A DNA stretch of 15,814 nt from an uncultured Oscillospiraceae bacterium (GTDB lineage Bacteria > Bacillota > Clostridia > Oscillospirales > Ruminococcaceae), in assembly GCA_910578965.1 (NCBI GenBank), contig CAJTSP010000056.1, forward strand, positions 1 to 15,814, given 5' to 3'. Both the position numbers and the translations under genes were made by a program. The notes below the pieces were generated by a model that saw only the letters and a list, made by a program, of their open reading frames with translations, was not told the DNA's origin and did no database searches. This document shows, in pieces, positions 6,338 to 13,322 of this stretch (its first letter is position 1; each line of letters starts with the position of its first letter).

Positions 6338-7560
6338 TCGCCGTTTTCAAAAATCAGCACGGTTTCGCCTGTTTTGGTTTTGCCGGTGATGCGCATGTCG
6401 GCGCTGCCCACCATGACGTCCTCGTGGATGACCGAGTCGTTGAGGCCGGCGGCGTTTAGCTCCGCGCGAGAAAGGGCGGCGCCGCCCCGGATGTTGATTG
6501 GGTAGCCGGCCCCAAAGGCGATGTGGCAGGCGGCGTTTTCGTCAAACAGGGTGTTGTAAAAGAGCAGCCCGCTGCGGTTGATGGGGCTAGAGGCGGGCAC
6601 CAGCGCCAGCTCGCCAATGCGGCAGGCCCCGGCGTCGCTTGCCAGCAGCCGGCCGAGCAGGGCGTCGTTTTTTTCGGCGCTGTGCTCCACCACCCGGCCG
6701 TCCTTAAAGGTGACCGAGAAGCCCTCGATCACCTCGCCGTTGTAGGCGTAGGGCTTGGTGCCCCTGACCACCCCGTTCACCCGGTCCTTGTGGGGGGCGG
6801 TAAACACCTCCTCGGTGGGGATGTTGGGGATAAAGGCGGCCCCGTTTTGGGCCACGCTGGCCGCGCCCTCCCACACCGCGCCCTCAGCCAGGCCCACCGT
6901 GAGGTCGGTGCCGTTTGCGCTGGCCAGATGGATGCTGGCAAGGTCCAGGGCGTTGAGCCGGTCCCTGCGGGCGGTGGTCTGGGCGGTGTGCTGCCGCCAG
7001 GCGGCGACCGGGTCGCCCCCTTTGACCCGGCAGACCGCAAAGATGGTGTCCCACAAAGCCTCGACCGCCTCGTCTGGCGCAAGGCCTGGGTAGACCGCCG
7101 CCGCCCAGGCGGGGGTGGGGATCGACACGACGCACCACTGCACCTTGTCCTTCATGGTGTACTCCTGCCAGGGGCGCATAAAGGTGCGGCGGGCTACATT
7201 GACCCGGTGGATTTTGCCGGCGTCCAGCCCCTTATAAATTTCGGGGTCGTCGGCGCGGATGTTCAGCACGCAGACCCCGCCCTCGCTCTCGGCATAGTCC
7301 AGATAGCTGCGCAGCTCGCTGGGCATGGGATGGGTCAGGGCCTCCTCGCTGGCCTTGTCCATGCGGAGGCGGGCGGCCTGCTCGTCCTCATAGCGCAGGA
7401 GCACGTCCCGCGCGCCGGCCTCAAAGGCGGCCCGCATGCAGGCGCGGCCAAATTCGGCCCCCAAAATGGGGCAGCGCAGGATCAGCGCCTGGCCGGGCTG
7501 CACGTTGACCCCTACCTTTACAATAAAATCTGCGTATTTCTGCAAAAGCCCTTTGTCCAT
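6325..7560 (-). CDS. M29-family aminopeptidase (AmpS/PepS-like)
   Basis: Metal-dependent leucyl/broad-specificity aminopeptidase of peptidase family M29, cytosolic, releasing N-terminal residues from peptides. The 411-residue length is normal for the family. The expected dinuclear metal and catalytic residues are visible: E250 in NIPTEEVFTAPH, E317 in GACRIGELALVP, H346 and Y353 in FDENAACHIAFGAGYP, and H379 and D381 in VIHEDVMVGS. The N-terminal domain begins with LLQKYADFIVKVGVNVQPGQ, also typical. The ATG at 7560 has an excellent AAGGAGG site 9 nt upstream, which fixes the start. It lies downstream of glyS on the same strand, 141 nt after the glyS stop. No convincing promoter was found in between, so read-through from glyS is possible. 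The frame overlaps the acyltransferase frame by 13 nt. Confidence 0.95.
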   Translation of the reverse strand: MDKGLLQKYADFIVKVGVNVQPGQALILRCPILGAEFGRACMRAAFEAGARDVLLRYEDEQAARLRMDKASEEALTHPMPSELRSYLDYAESEGGVCVLNIRADDPEIYKGLDAGKIHRVNVARRTFMRPWQEYTMKDKVQWCVVSIPTPAWAAAVYPGLAPDEAVEALWDTIFAVCRVKGGDPVAAWRQHTAQTTARRDRLNALDLASIHLASANGTDLTVGLAEGAVWEGAASVAQNGAAFIPNIPTEEVFTAPHKDRVNGVVRGTKPYAYNGEVIEGFSVTFKDGRVVEHSAEKNDALLGRLLASDAGACRIGELALVPASSPINRSGLLFYNTLFDENAACHIAFGAGYPINIRGGAALSRAELNAAGLNDSVIHEDVMVGSADMRITGKTKTGETVLIFENGEWAF

Positions 7561-7666
7561 GGTGCTTGCCTCCTTATTATGTTTACATGCCTTAACAAGA
7601 GCGCACAGGCCGGCAGGCCAGCTCCCGCGGCGCGAGCGGGCGCCCCGGACCTTTTGGCGTAACCCG

Positions 7667-7701
7667 GCGCCGGCCCCGGGCGCAGCGCCCGGGGCCGGCG
7701 C
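7667..7701 (-). terminator. Perfect GC-rich hairpin abutting the glyS stop, no U-tract
   Basis: A 15-bp perfect stem (7667-7681 with 7687-7701) encloses a 5-nt loop and begins at the base immediately after the glyS TAA. On the minus strand the following bases are CGGGTTACGCC, so a classical U-run is lacking. It is probably a 3'-end or stability structure, or a tail-less terminator. Confidence 0.55.
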
Positions 7702-9117
7702 TTAAAAGGCGATCTTTTCCTCGATATACTGCTTTAATTCGCTGATGGAGATGCGCACCTGGTCCATGGTATCCCGATCCCGCACGGTGACGCAGCCGTC
7801 GCCGGGCTTTTCGGCGTCGCCCACCGTGTCAAAGTCGACCGTGACGCACAAGGGGGTGCCGATCTCGTCCTGCCGGCGGTACCGCTTGCCGATCGAGCCG
7901 GCCTCGTCGTAGTCCACCATAAAGTATTTGCTCAGCTCGGCCCGCACCTCCTGGGCCTTTTCGCCCAGCTTTTTGGATAGGGGCAGCACCGCCGCCTTGA
8001 AGGGCGCAAGATACGGGTGCAGCCGCAGCACCACCCGCAGGTCCTCCTTGCCCTTGGCGTCGGTGAGATGCTCCTCGTCGTAGGCATCGCACAGGAAGGC
8101 CAGGGCTACCCGGTCGGCCCCGAGGGACGGCTCGATCACATACGGGATGTAGTGCTCGCCCGAATCCGGGTCGAAGTATTCCAGCCCTTTGCCGCTGGCC
8201 TCCTGGTGGCGGCCCAGATCGTAGTTGGTGCGGTCGGCAATGCCCCAGAGCTCGCCCCAGTCGGTAAAGGGGAAGGCGTACTCGATGTCGGTGGTGGCGT
8301 TGCTGTAAAAGGCTAGCTCGGCCGGCTCGTGGTCCCGCAGGCGGAGGTTTTCCTCCCGGATGCCAAGGCTGAGCAGCCAGTTTTTGCAAAAGTCCTTCCA
8401 GTAGGCGAACCACTCAAGGTCGGTGCCGGGCTTACAGAAGAACTCGCATTCCATCTGCTCAAACTCCCGGGTGCGGAAGGTAAAGTTGCCGGGGGTGATC
8501 TCGTTGCGGAAGGCCTTGCCCACCTGGCAGACCCCAAAGGGCAGCTTGCGGCGGGTGGTGCGCTGGATGTTGGCAAAGTTGACAAAGATACCCTGGGCGG
8601 TCTCAGGGCGCAGGTAACAGGTGCTGGAGGAGTCCTCGGTGACCCCGATGGCGGTTTTGAACATGAGGTTGAACTTGCGGATGGGGGTGAAGTCATGCTT
8701 GCCGCAGACCGGGCAGACCACCTTTTCATGCCCCGAGATAAAAGCGTCCATCTCGTCAAAGGTCATGGCGTCGGTGTTCACCTCGGGGAACTCGTCCCCA
8801 ATCAGCTTGTCGGCCCGGTGGCGGGCCTTGCAGCTCTTGCAGTCGAGCAAGGGGTCGGAGAAGCCGGCCACATGCCCGGTGGTAACCCAGGTCTGGGGGT
8901 TCATGAGAATGGCGGCGTCCAGCCCCACGTTGGTCGGGCTTTCCTGCACGAACTTTTTCAGCCAGGCCCGCTTGACATTGTTTTTGAACTCAACGCCCAG
9001 GGGCCCATAATCCCAGCTATTGGCAAGGCCGCCGTAAATCTCGCTGCCGGGGTACACAAAGCCCCGGTTTTTGCACAGGGCCACAATGGTATCAAAGCTT
9101 TTTTCACTGTTTTTCAT
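7702..9117 (-). CDS. glyS: Glycyl-tRNA synthetase, single-chain dimeric type
   Basis: Charges tRNA-Gly with glycine; class II aminoacyl-tRNA synthetase of the alpha2 type (also written glyQS), not the alpha2-beta2 enzyme. Landmarks, numbered from the chosen start: FVYPGSEIYGG near the N-terminus, two CxxC pairs (C93/C96 and C135/C138) likely to bind zinc, RPETAQGIFVNF (170-181), motif 2 FRNEITP (203-209), motif 3 EPSLGADRVALAF (329-341), and a C-terminal anticodon-binding domain from about residue 360. I chose the ATG at 9117 (471 aa) because GGAG lies 9 nt upstream. The earlier ATG at 9132 (476 aa) has no Shine-Dalgarno and sits against a 7-bp hairpin. It has its own promoter and is divergent from xpt. 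Confidence 0.96.
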   Translation of the reverse strand: MKNSEKSFDTIVALCKNRGFVYPGSEIYGGLANSWDYGPLGVEFKNNVKRAWLKKFVQESPTNVGLDAAILMNPQTWVTTGHVAGFSDPLLDCKSCKARHRADKLIGDEFPEVNTDAMTFDEMDAFISGHEKVVCPVCGKHDFTPIRKFNLMFKTAIGVTEDSSSTCYLRPETAQGIFVNFANIQRTTRRKLPFGVCQVGKAFRNEITPGNFTFRTREFEQMECEFFCKPGTDLEWFAYWKDFCKNWLLSLGIREENLRLRDHEPAELAFYSNATTDIEYAFPFTDWGELWGIADRTNYDLGRHQEASGKGLEYFDPDSGEHYIPYVIEPSLGADRVALAFLCDAYDEEHLTDAKGKEDLRVVLRLHPYLAPFKAAVLPLSKKLGEKAQEVRAELSKYFMVDYDEAGSIGKRYRRQDEIGTPLCVTVDFDTVGDAEKPGDGCVTVRDRDTMDQVRISISELKQYIEEKIAF

Positions 9118-9126
9118 ACTTTGCTG

Positions 9127-9130
9127 CTCC
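9127..9130 (-). promoter_or_regulatory. Ribosome site favouring the glyS start at 9117
   Basis: Minus-strand GGAG, 9 nt before the second ATG. No equivalent exists for the first ATG at 9132, whose upstream bases form the hairpin at 9136-9154. Confidence 0.5.
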
Positions 9131-9135
9131 ATCCC

Positions 9136-9154
9136 GCGGTACTGGCTGTACCGC
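9136..9154. repeat. Hairpin in the glyS leader
   Basis: GCGGTAC (9136-9142) and GTACCGC (9148-9154) are perfect complements around a 5-nt loop. In the glyS mRNA the stem ends 3 nt before the upstream ATG at 9132. It may simply mask that ATG, or it may affect translation. Confidence 0.7.
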
Positions 9155-9203
9155 TGTTTTTTTGCATGGCAGCCCGCCGCCGGCGCGGCGGGGCTACCTG
9201 TCC

Positions 9204-9232
9204 AGTATACAAAAAGCCGCCGGGCTTGTAAA
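9204..9232 (-). promoter_or_regulatory. Promoter for glyS
   Basis: Minus-strand TTTACA (9227-9232), a 17-bp spacer, then TATACT (9204-9209): both hexamers match the sigma-70/SigA consensus at 5 of 6. Initiation near 9197 leaves a leader of about 80 nt. No T-box signature was seen, and the leader is too short for one. Confidence 0.85.
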
Positions 9233-9283
9233 GCGCCCCGGCGCGGTTTTTTACGCAGGCATGCCCCCTTTAGCCCCAGGATA

Positions 9284-9292
9284 TGCTATACT
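9284..9292 (+). promoter_or_regulatory. Extended -10 promoter for xpt
   Basis: TGC-TATACT on the plus strand supplies a TGn extension and a 5/6 -10 hexamer; no clear -35 is present. The predicted leader of about 55 nt is too short for a purine riboswitch and holds only a 4-bp GGGC/GCCC hairpin before the ribosome site. Confidence 0.65.
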
Positions 9293-9352
9293 GTAGATAA
9301 AGCAACGGTTTTCTGGGCAGAAAGCCCAAAAATATATAAGGAGGGCAACCCC

Positions 9353-9940
9353 GTGAATTATTTGGAAGAGCGCATTTTAGCCGACGGCGCCGTAAAGCCG
9401 GGCAATGTGTTAAAGGTGGACGCTTTTTTGAACCATCAGATAGACATAGGGCTTTTGCGGTGGATGGGGGCCGAGTGGAAACGGCGGTTTGCCGGGCGGC
9501 CGGTCAACAAGGTCCTTACCATCGAGGCCTCCGGCATCGGCCTTGCGGTAGCGGCTGCCGGGCAGTTTGAGGTGCCGGCCGTTTTTGCCAAAAAGGCCCA
9601 GAGCATCAACATCGACGGGGAGGTTTACCGCGCCGAGGTGGAATCCTTTACCCGCCAGGCCAAAAGCCAGGTGATTGTCTCCAAAAAATTTTTGGGGCCG
9701 GACGACCACCTCTTGATTGTGGACGACTTTTTGGCCAACGGCTGCGCCCTGCAGGGGCTGCTGGCCATCTGCGCACAGGCGGGCGCAACGGTGGAGGGCA
9801 TCGGCATCGCGGTGGAGAAGGGGTTCCAGCCCGGAGGACGGGTCATCCGCAGCCTGGGCTGCCGGCTGGAATCCCTTGCCATTGTGGATGAGATGGACGC
9901 CGAGACCGGGCGGATCGTGTTCCGGCCGCAGGAGGGCTGA
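9353..9940 (+). CDS. xpt: Xanthine phosphoribosyltransferase
   Basis: Purine salvage enzyme that converts xanthine and PRPP to XMP; cytosolic, normally a dimer. From the GTG at 9353 the protein is 195 residues, the usual Xpt size, and AAGGAGGG lies 6 nt upstream. The open frame extends back to 9071 but that part resembles nothing. Landmarks: the N-terminus NYLEERILADGAVKPGNVLKV, FLNHQIDIGLL (25-35), EASGIGLA (58-65), the family segment FAKKAQSINI (78-87), and the PRPP loop LLIVDDFLANGCALQG (120-135). Family members usually read GQA where this one reads GCA; the acidic pair is intact. In many Firmicutes xpt is followed by a xanthine permease gene under a guanine riboswitch. Here it stands alone and ends before a convergent gene. 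Confidence 0.95.
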   Translation: MNYLEERILADGAVKPGNVLKVDAFLNHQIDIGLLRWMGAEWKRRFAGRPVNKVLTIEASGIGLAVAAAGQFEVPAVFAKKAQSINIDGEVYRAEVESFTRQAKSQVIVSKKFLGPDDHLLIVDDFLANGCALQGLLAICAQAGATVEGIGIAVEKGFQPGGRVIRSLGCRLESLAIVDEMDAETGRIVFRPQEG

Positions 9941-9954
9941 GCCGGGCCGAAGCC

Positions 9955-9989
9955 GCCGGCCCTTTTGGAGGGCCAGCAAAAGGGCCGGC
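9955..9989 (+). terminator. Perfect 12-bp hairpin after xpt, no U-tract
   Basis: GCCGGCCCTTTT (9955-9966) pairs with AAAAGGGCCGGC (9978-9989) around an 11-nt loop, 14 nt after the xpt stop and before the convergent HAD gene. The T/A run is inside the stem, not after it. Probably the shared 3' end of the two convergent transcripts. Confidence 0.55.
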
Positions 9990-10038
9990 ACCGTAAGCCG
10001 TACAGGCCCCGCGGCTTTAGGCAAAACCTCCGGGCAGC

Positions 10039-10716
10039 CTAAAACCCAAACCATGGCCCGGGCCGAAAGCCCTCCAGGCCGGCAAGGCGCAGATCGGCCA
10101 GGCCGGCCATTTCGGGCCAGTCCTGCCGGGATACGCCGTCCTCTACCATCACGGTAAAATAACCGGCGGCGCGGGCAGTGCGCAGCGGTACCAGCGAATC
10201 CTCAAAAACGGCGGTCTCGGCAGGCGCAAGGCCCATAACCCGGGATACGGCCAGGTAAATATCCGGCCGCTGCTTGCTGCCGTGCTGCTGGCAGGAGGCC
10301 GCCATGCAGAAGCTGTCCCACAGGCCCAGGCGGCGCATGGCGGCTTTTATGAGCGGCAGCTCGGTGGCGCTGGCCAAGGCCACCGGCACCCCATGGGCGC
10401 ATAGCTGCCTTACCAGCCGCGCCGCGCCGGGCTTAAGCCGGAGCTGTTGGCCGTACTGGCCGGCCAGGTACTGCTCAAACTCCTCCTGCAAAGCTGCGGG
10501 GGATATTTCCAGCCGGTACCGCCCCACAAGGTAGGCTGTGCTCTCGTCCAACGGCATGGCCACGATTTTTTGCAAAAGGTCCGGCTCGGGCGTTTTGCCG
10601 TGCCGGCGCACCAGCTCGGCGGCCGCGCCCCGCCACATGCCCATCGAGTCCAGCAGGGTCCCGTCCATATCAAAGATTGCGCCGCGCAGCCGCGGCAGTG
10701 TCTGCTTATCCATCAT
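10039..10716 (-). CDS. HAD-superfamily hydrolase, phosphatase or beta-phosphoglucomutase-like
   Basis: Haloacid-dehalogenase-fold enzyme, most likely a sugar-phosphate or nucleotide phosphatase, or a phosphoglucomutase relative. The substrate is not predictable. Length is 225 residues from the first of two consecutive ATGs. Motif I is FDMDGTLLDS (15-24, nucleophile D16, acid/base D18). A helical cap follows (about 25-90). Motif II is ASATE (115-119), motif III lysine is K148 in GSKQRPDIYL, and motif IV is FEDS (171-174). AAAGGAG lies 12 nt before the ATG. The open frame runs on upstream to 11130, but that portion is a shadow of the intergenic region and the gap 3' end. It is downstream of gap on the same strand. 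A weak TATAAA (10774-10779) without a good -35 is the only local promoter candidate. Confidence 0.9.
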   Translation of the reverse strand: MMDKQTLPRLRGAIFDMDGTLLDSMGMWRGAAAELVRRHGKTPEPDLLQKIVAMPLDESTAYLVGRYRLEISPAALQEEFEQYLAGQYGQQLRLKPGAARLVRQLCAHGVPVALASATELPLIKAAMRRLGLWDSFCMAASCQQHGSKQRPDIYLAVSRVMGLAPAETAVFEDSLVPLRTARAAGYFTVMVEDGVSRQDWPEMAGLADLRLAGLEGFRPGPWFGF

Positions 10717-10922
10717 AAGGGGTCTCGGCTCCTTTGGGGGCCGGGCGGCGTTTGAGCCCGGCGACAGGTGGTTTTTATACAAAAGGGCGGGCGGCCCATA
10801 GCATCCAGGCGGCGCGGGCTGCGGCCGGCCCTTGCGGCGCGCTTTCGGCACATAGCATAAGGCGTAAACGCAGGGGAAGCCAAGCCCCATCCCTCCCCCA
10901 CATCCTGCGGGCTTTTTTACAG

Positions 10923-10960
10923 GCTGGGGCGGCGCGGGTTTTGCCCCGCGCCGCCCCAGC
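10923..10960. terminator. Perfect 16-bp GC-rich hairpin downstream of gap
   Basis: GCTGGGGCGGCGCGGG (10923-10938) pairs perfectly with the complementary run at 10945-10960 around a 6-nt loop. It lies 36 nt after the gap stop. In the gap transcript it is followed by CTGTAAAAAAG, not a U-tract; on the plus strand it is followed by a T-rich run. The most likely role is the gap 3' end. Confidence 0.6.
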
Positions 10961-10996
10961 TTGTGTTTGTGGGTTTTTGCCTGCCGCAGCCTTATC

Positions 10997-12025
10997 TTAC
11001 AGCTCAGCGAAATACTTGATGGTGCGCACCATCTGGCTGGTGTAGCTGTTTTCGTTGTCGTACCAGGAAACAACCTGCACCTGGAAGGTGTCGTCATCGA
11101 TCTTGGTGACCATGGTCTGGGTAGCGTCAAACAGGCTGCCGTATTTCATGCCGATGACGTCGGAGGATACGATTTCCTCCTCGTTGTAGCCAAAGCTGGC
11201 GCTGGCGGCGGCCTTCATGGCGGCGTTGATGGCGTCCTTGGTAACGTCCTTGCCCTTGACGACGGCCACCAGGATGGTGGTGCTGCCGGTGGGTACGGGC
11301 ACGCGCTGGGCCGAGCCGATCAGCTTGCCGTTGAGCTCGGGGATGACCAGGCCGATGGCCTTGGCGGCGCCGGTGGAGTTGGGGACAATGTTCTGCGCGC
11401 CGGCGCGGGCACGGCGCAGGTCGCCCTTGCGCTGCGGACCGTCCAGGATCATCTGGTCGCCGGTGTAGGCGTGCACGGTGGTCATGATGCCGGAAACGAC
11501 GGGGAAGGCCTTGTTGAGGGTGTCGGCCATCGGGGCCAGGCAGTTGGTGGTGCAGGAGGCGGCGCTGATGATGGTGTCCTCCTTGGTGAGGGTCTTCTCG
11601 TTGACGCTGTACACGATGGTGGGCAGGTCGTTGCCGGCGGGAGCCGAGATGACGACCTTTTTGGCGCCGGCCTTGAGGTGGGCCTCGGCCTTGGCCTTGC
11701 TGGTATAGAAGCCGGTGCACTCCAGCACAACGTCCACGCCCAGCTCGCCCCAGGGCAGCTCCTCCGCCTTGGGCAGGGCGTAGATGGTAATCTTTTTGCC
11801 GTCTACCACAATATTGTCCTCGCCGGCCTCCACCGTGTGCTTGCCCTCGCCCATGCGGCCGATAAAGCTGCCCTGCGCGGTATCGTATTTCAGCAGATGG
11901 GCCAGCATCTTGGGGCTGGTCAGATCGTTGATGGCCACAACCTCGTACCCGTCGGCCTCAAACATCTGGCGGAACGCCAGGCGGCCAATACGCCCAAAGC
12001 CATTGATCGCAACTTTCACTGCCAT
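10997..12025 (-). CDS. gap: Glyceraldehyde-3-phosphate dehydrogenase, type I
   Basis: Central glycolytic enzyme that converts glyceraldehyde 3-phosphate, phosphate and NAD to 1,3-bisphosphoglycerate; a cytosolic tetramer. The 342-residue protein begins KVAINGFGRIGRLAFR (NAD-binding Rossmann fold, 4-19). It has D34 in AINDLT, which points to NAD rather than NADP, the catalytic C158 in SAASCTTNCLAP, and H185 in TTVHAYTGDQ. The C-terminus has SWYDNENSY (320-328). The ATG at 12025 follows AGGAGGA with 9 nt spacing; the frame is open further upstream, to 12106, but without support. It has its own promoter and seems to be monocistronic or followed by the HAD gene. In many Firmicutes gap is followed by pgk; here it is not. 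Confidence 0.98.
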   Translation of the reverse strand: MAVKVAINGFGRIGRLAFRQMFEADGYEVVAINDLTSPKMLAHLLKYDTAQGSFIGRMGEGKHTVEAGEDNIVVDGKKITIYALPKAEELPWGELGVDVVLECTGFYTSKAKAEAHLKAGAKKVVISAPAGNDLPTIVYSVNEKTLTKEDTIISAASCTTNCLAPMADTLNKAFPVVSGIMTTVHAYTGDQMILDGPQRKGDLRRARAGAQNIVPNSTGAAKAIGLVIPELNGKLIGSAQRVPVPTGSTTILVAVVKGKDVTKDAINAAMKAAASASFGYNEEEIVSSDVIGMKYGSLFDATQTMVTKIDDDTFQVQVVSWYDNENSYTSQMVRTIKYFAEL

Positions 12026-12104
12026 AAAGAATCGTCCTCCTAAAATTTTGGTTTCGCAGCAGGGCGCCGCGCGGCCTGCGCGCAAAACCCCGCCGCGTTT
12101 TTGC

Positions 12105-12125
12105 AAAAAAGCCGGCTGGCTTTTT
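12105..12125 (-). promoter_or_regulatory. Stem-loop at the 5' end of the gap mRNA
   Basis: On the minus strand AAAAAGCC (12118-12125) pairs with GGCTTTTT (12106-12113) around a 4-nt loop, followed by a short T-run. It starts within a few nucleotides of the predicted transcription start (about 12129), so it is more likely a 5'-protecting stem-loop than a terminator. Confidence 0.45.
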
Positions 12126-12135
12126 ACCTGCCCTT

Positions 12136-12164
12136 ATTCTATACCAATTTTTTGCAAACAACAA
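12136..12164 (-). promoter_or_regulatory. Promoter for gap
   Basis: Minus-strand TTGTTG (12159-12164), a 17-bp spacer, then TAGAAT (12136-12141, 5/6). The overlapping TGG-TATAGA could act as an extended -10. The leader to the ATG is about 105 nt. Confidence 0.65.
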
Positions 12165-12343
12165 GTGCTTTGATAAAAAAATAACGCAAAGGGCGCAGCT
12201 TTGGCAGAAATGCCAGTTTCTGGGTGCCCGCCGCCGGATTTTTTGCCCGGCTGCCCGGCAAACTAAGGCTATAGAAGGGCCGGGGCGGCAAAGCGCGGCG
12301 ATGCGGAACCCGCCGCACCGGCCCGCCCAAGGAAAAGGGAGGG
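12165..12343. other. Intergenic spacer between gap and the kinase-like gene
   Basis: No gene or RNA is recognised. A TATAGA at 12270-12275 on the plus strand might be a -10 for the kinase-like gene, but no acceptable -35 precedes it. Small inverted repeats occur (for example CAGAAA/TTTCTG near 12204-12221). The frame before the GTG at 12344 is open only back to 12275 and has no earlier start codon. Confidence 0.4.
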
Positions 12344-13117
12344 GTGGGCCTGGAACACGGGGATAGCGGCGCCGCGCGCTGCGCGCAGAGCCTCGCAGGC
12401 GCACAGCGCGCGGCGCTGGGGCCCCTGCTGGCGGGGCTTTTGGCGCCGGATGGCGGGTACGAGGATGCAGCGCGGGCGGCGGCGTACCGGCTTTTGCGGG
12501 GGGTACGCAATCTGGAATGCTACGCGCGGCTTTGCCGGCCGCTGCCGCAGGGCTCCTGCTGCGACCTGGCGGCAGTGTGTACGGCGGTATGCGAGGCAGC
12601 GCAGCTTTGCTGCGCAAGCCGCGCGCTGCGCCCGGCGCTGGCGGCAAGGGGCGGGGTTCTGCCGGTGGGGGTACCGGCCCTCATGTTGGCCGAGGTAACG
12701 CTGAACCTGCTGGACAACGCCCTTTTATACGGCGGGCCGCGGCCGGCGGTACGGCTGGAGATCAGCCGCCAGGGCCGGCGCGCGGCGCTGGTTGTGCGGG
12801 ACGCCGGGCCGGGTATCCCGCCGGCAGCGCAGAGCCGGGCGTTTGTGCCGTTTGCGGCGCTGCCCCGGGCGGCGCGCCTGGCCAGCGAGGAGCGGGGGGC
12901 CGGGCTGGGCCTGAGCCTTGCGGCCTTGCTGGCGCGGCGGGCAGGCGGGGTGTGCAGCCTGGCCAGCCGGCCGGGGCACGGCGCAGCAGTAGCCTTGGCC
13001 CTGCCGCTGCTTGAGGGCGCCATGCCCGGCCCCTGCCCCACCGCCGCCGAGCTGCTGGCCGACCGGTACGGCCCGGTATATGCACAGTTGTGCCAGGTAT
13101 GCGTCCTGCCGGATTAG
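12344..13117 (+). CDS. Orphan histidine-kinase-like ATPase without a visible phosphoacceptor His
   Basis: A 257-residue soluble protein with a GHKL/HATPase_c domain. The N box EVTLNLLDNA (117-126), G1 box VRDAGPGIP (151-159) and G2 box ERGAGLGLSLA (183-193) are intact, so ATP binding is plausible. Upstream, YRLLRGVRNLECYARL (48-63) resembles the second DHp helix of sensor kinases. The first helix, however, has no H-box: the only early His is H5, next to a Gly. There are no membrane segments, no sensor domain and no response-regulator neighbour. A short tail (about 225-257, ending VYAQLCQVCVLPD) extends beyond the ATPase fold. Start is GTG at 12344; a purine-rich AAGGAAAAGGGAGG runs right up to it. 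Composition is GC-rich like the neighbours. It could be a degenerate kinase, an anti-sigma-type kinase or a signalling scaffold. Confidence 0.75.
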   Translation: MGLEHGDSGAARCAQSLAGAQRAALGPLLAGLLAPDGGYEDAARAAAYRLLRGVRNLECYARLCRPLPQGSCCDLAAVCTAVCEAAQLCCASRALRPALAARGGVLPVGVPALMLAEVTLNLLDNALLYGGPRPAVRLEISRQGRRAALVVRDAGPGIPPAAQSRAFVPFAALPRAARLASEERGAGLGLSLAALLARRAGGVCSLASRPGHGAAVALALPLLEGAMPGPCPTAAELLADRYGPVYAQLCQVCVLPD

Positions 13118-13142
13118 CCGCAGGCAGCCGGGCCGGCGCAAA

Positions 13143-13180
13143 AAAGGGGGGGCAGGGGGCTTGCCTCCCGGCCCCCCTTT
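13143..13180 (+). terminator. Probable terminator of the kinase-like gene
   Basis: AAAGGGGGG (13143-13151) pairs with CCCCCCTTT (13172-13180), 25 nt after the stop. The terminal T-run is only three bases, so efficiency is uncertain. Confidence 0.5.
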
Positions 13181-13285
13181 GCACCGGCCAAAAAGCTGGA
13201 GGGCGCAAACGGAAAAGCAGAATGCCGGCGAGGGTAAAAAGGCAGCCAAAGGTCCGGGGCGCGGCTATCCCTGGCTGCATACAGC

Positions 13286-13319
13286 AGGCCGGCCCGGGGG
13301 CATGCCCCCGGGCCGGCCT
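13286..13319. terminator. 34-bp perfect GC palindrome at the 3' end of the membrane-protein gene
   Basis: Bases 13286-13302 and 13303-13319 are exact reverse complements with no spacer, centred on GGGGGCATGCCCCC. The palindrome begins 3 nt after the minus-strand stop codon. There is no U-tract on the minus strand; on the plus strand it is followed by TATTTTAT. Probably a tail-less 3'-end structure shared by the convergent genes. Confidence 0.55.
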
Positions 13320-13322
13320 ATT

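Noticed and set aside
10861..10920. Plus-strand terminator (CCTGCGGGCTTTTTT)
   Set aside because: The pairing arm is about 30 nt away and there is no plus-strand gene for it to end.
10717..11130. N-terminal extension of the HAD protein
   Set aside because: The extra residues translate an intergenic hairpin and the gap 3' end. The ATG pair at 10716/10713 has a ribosome site and leads straight into motif I.
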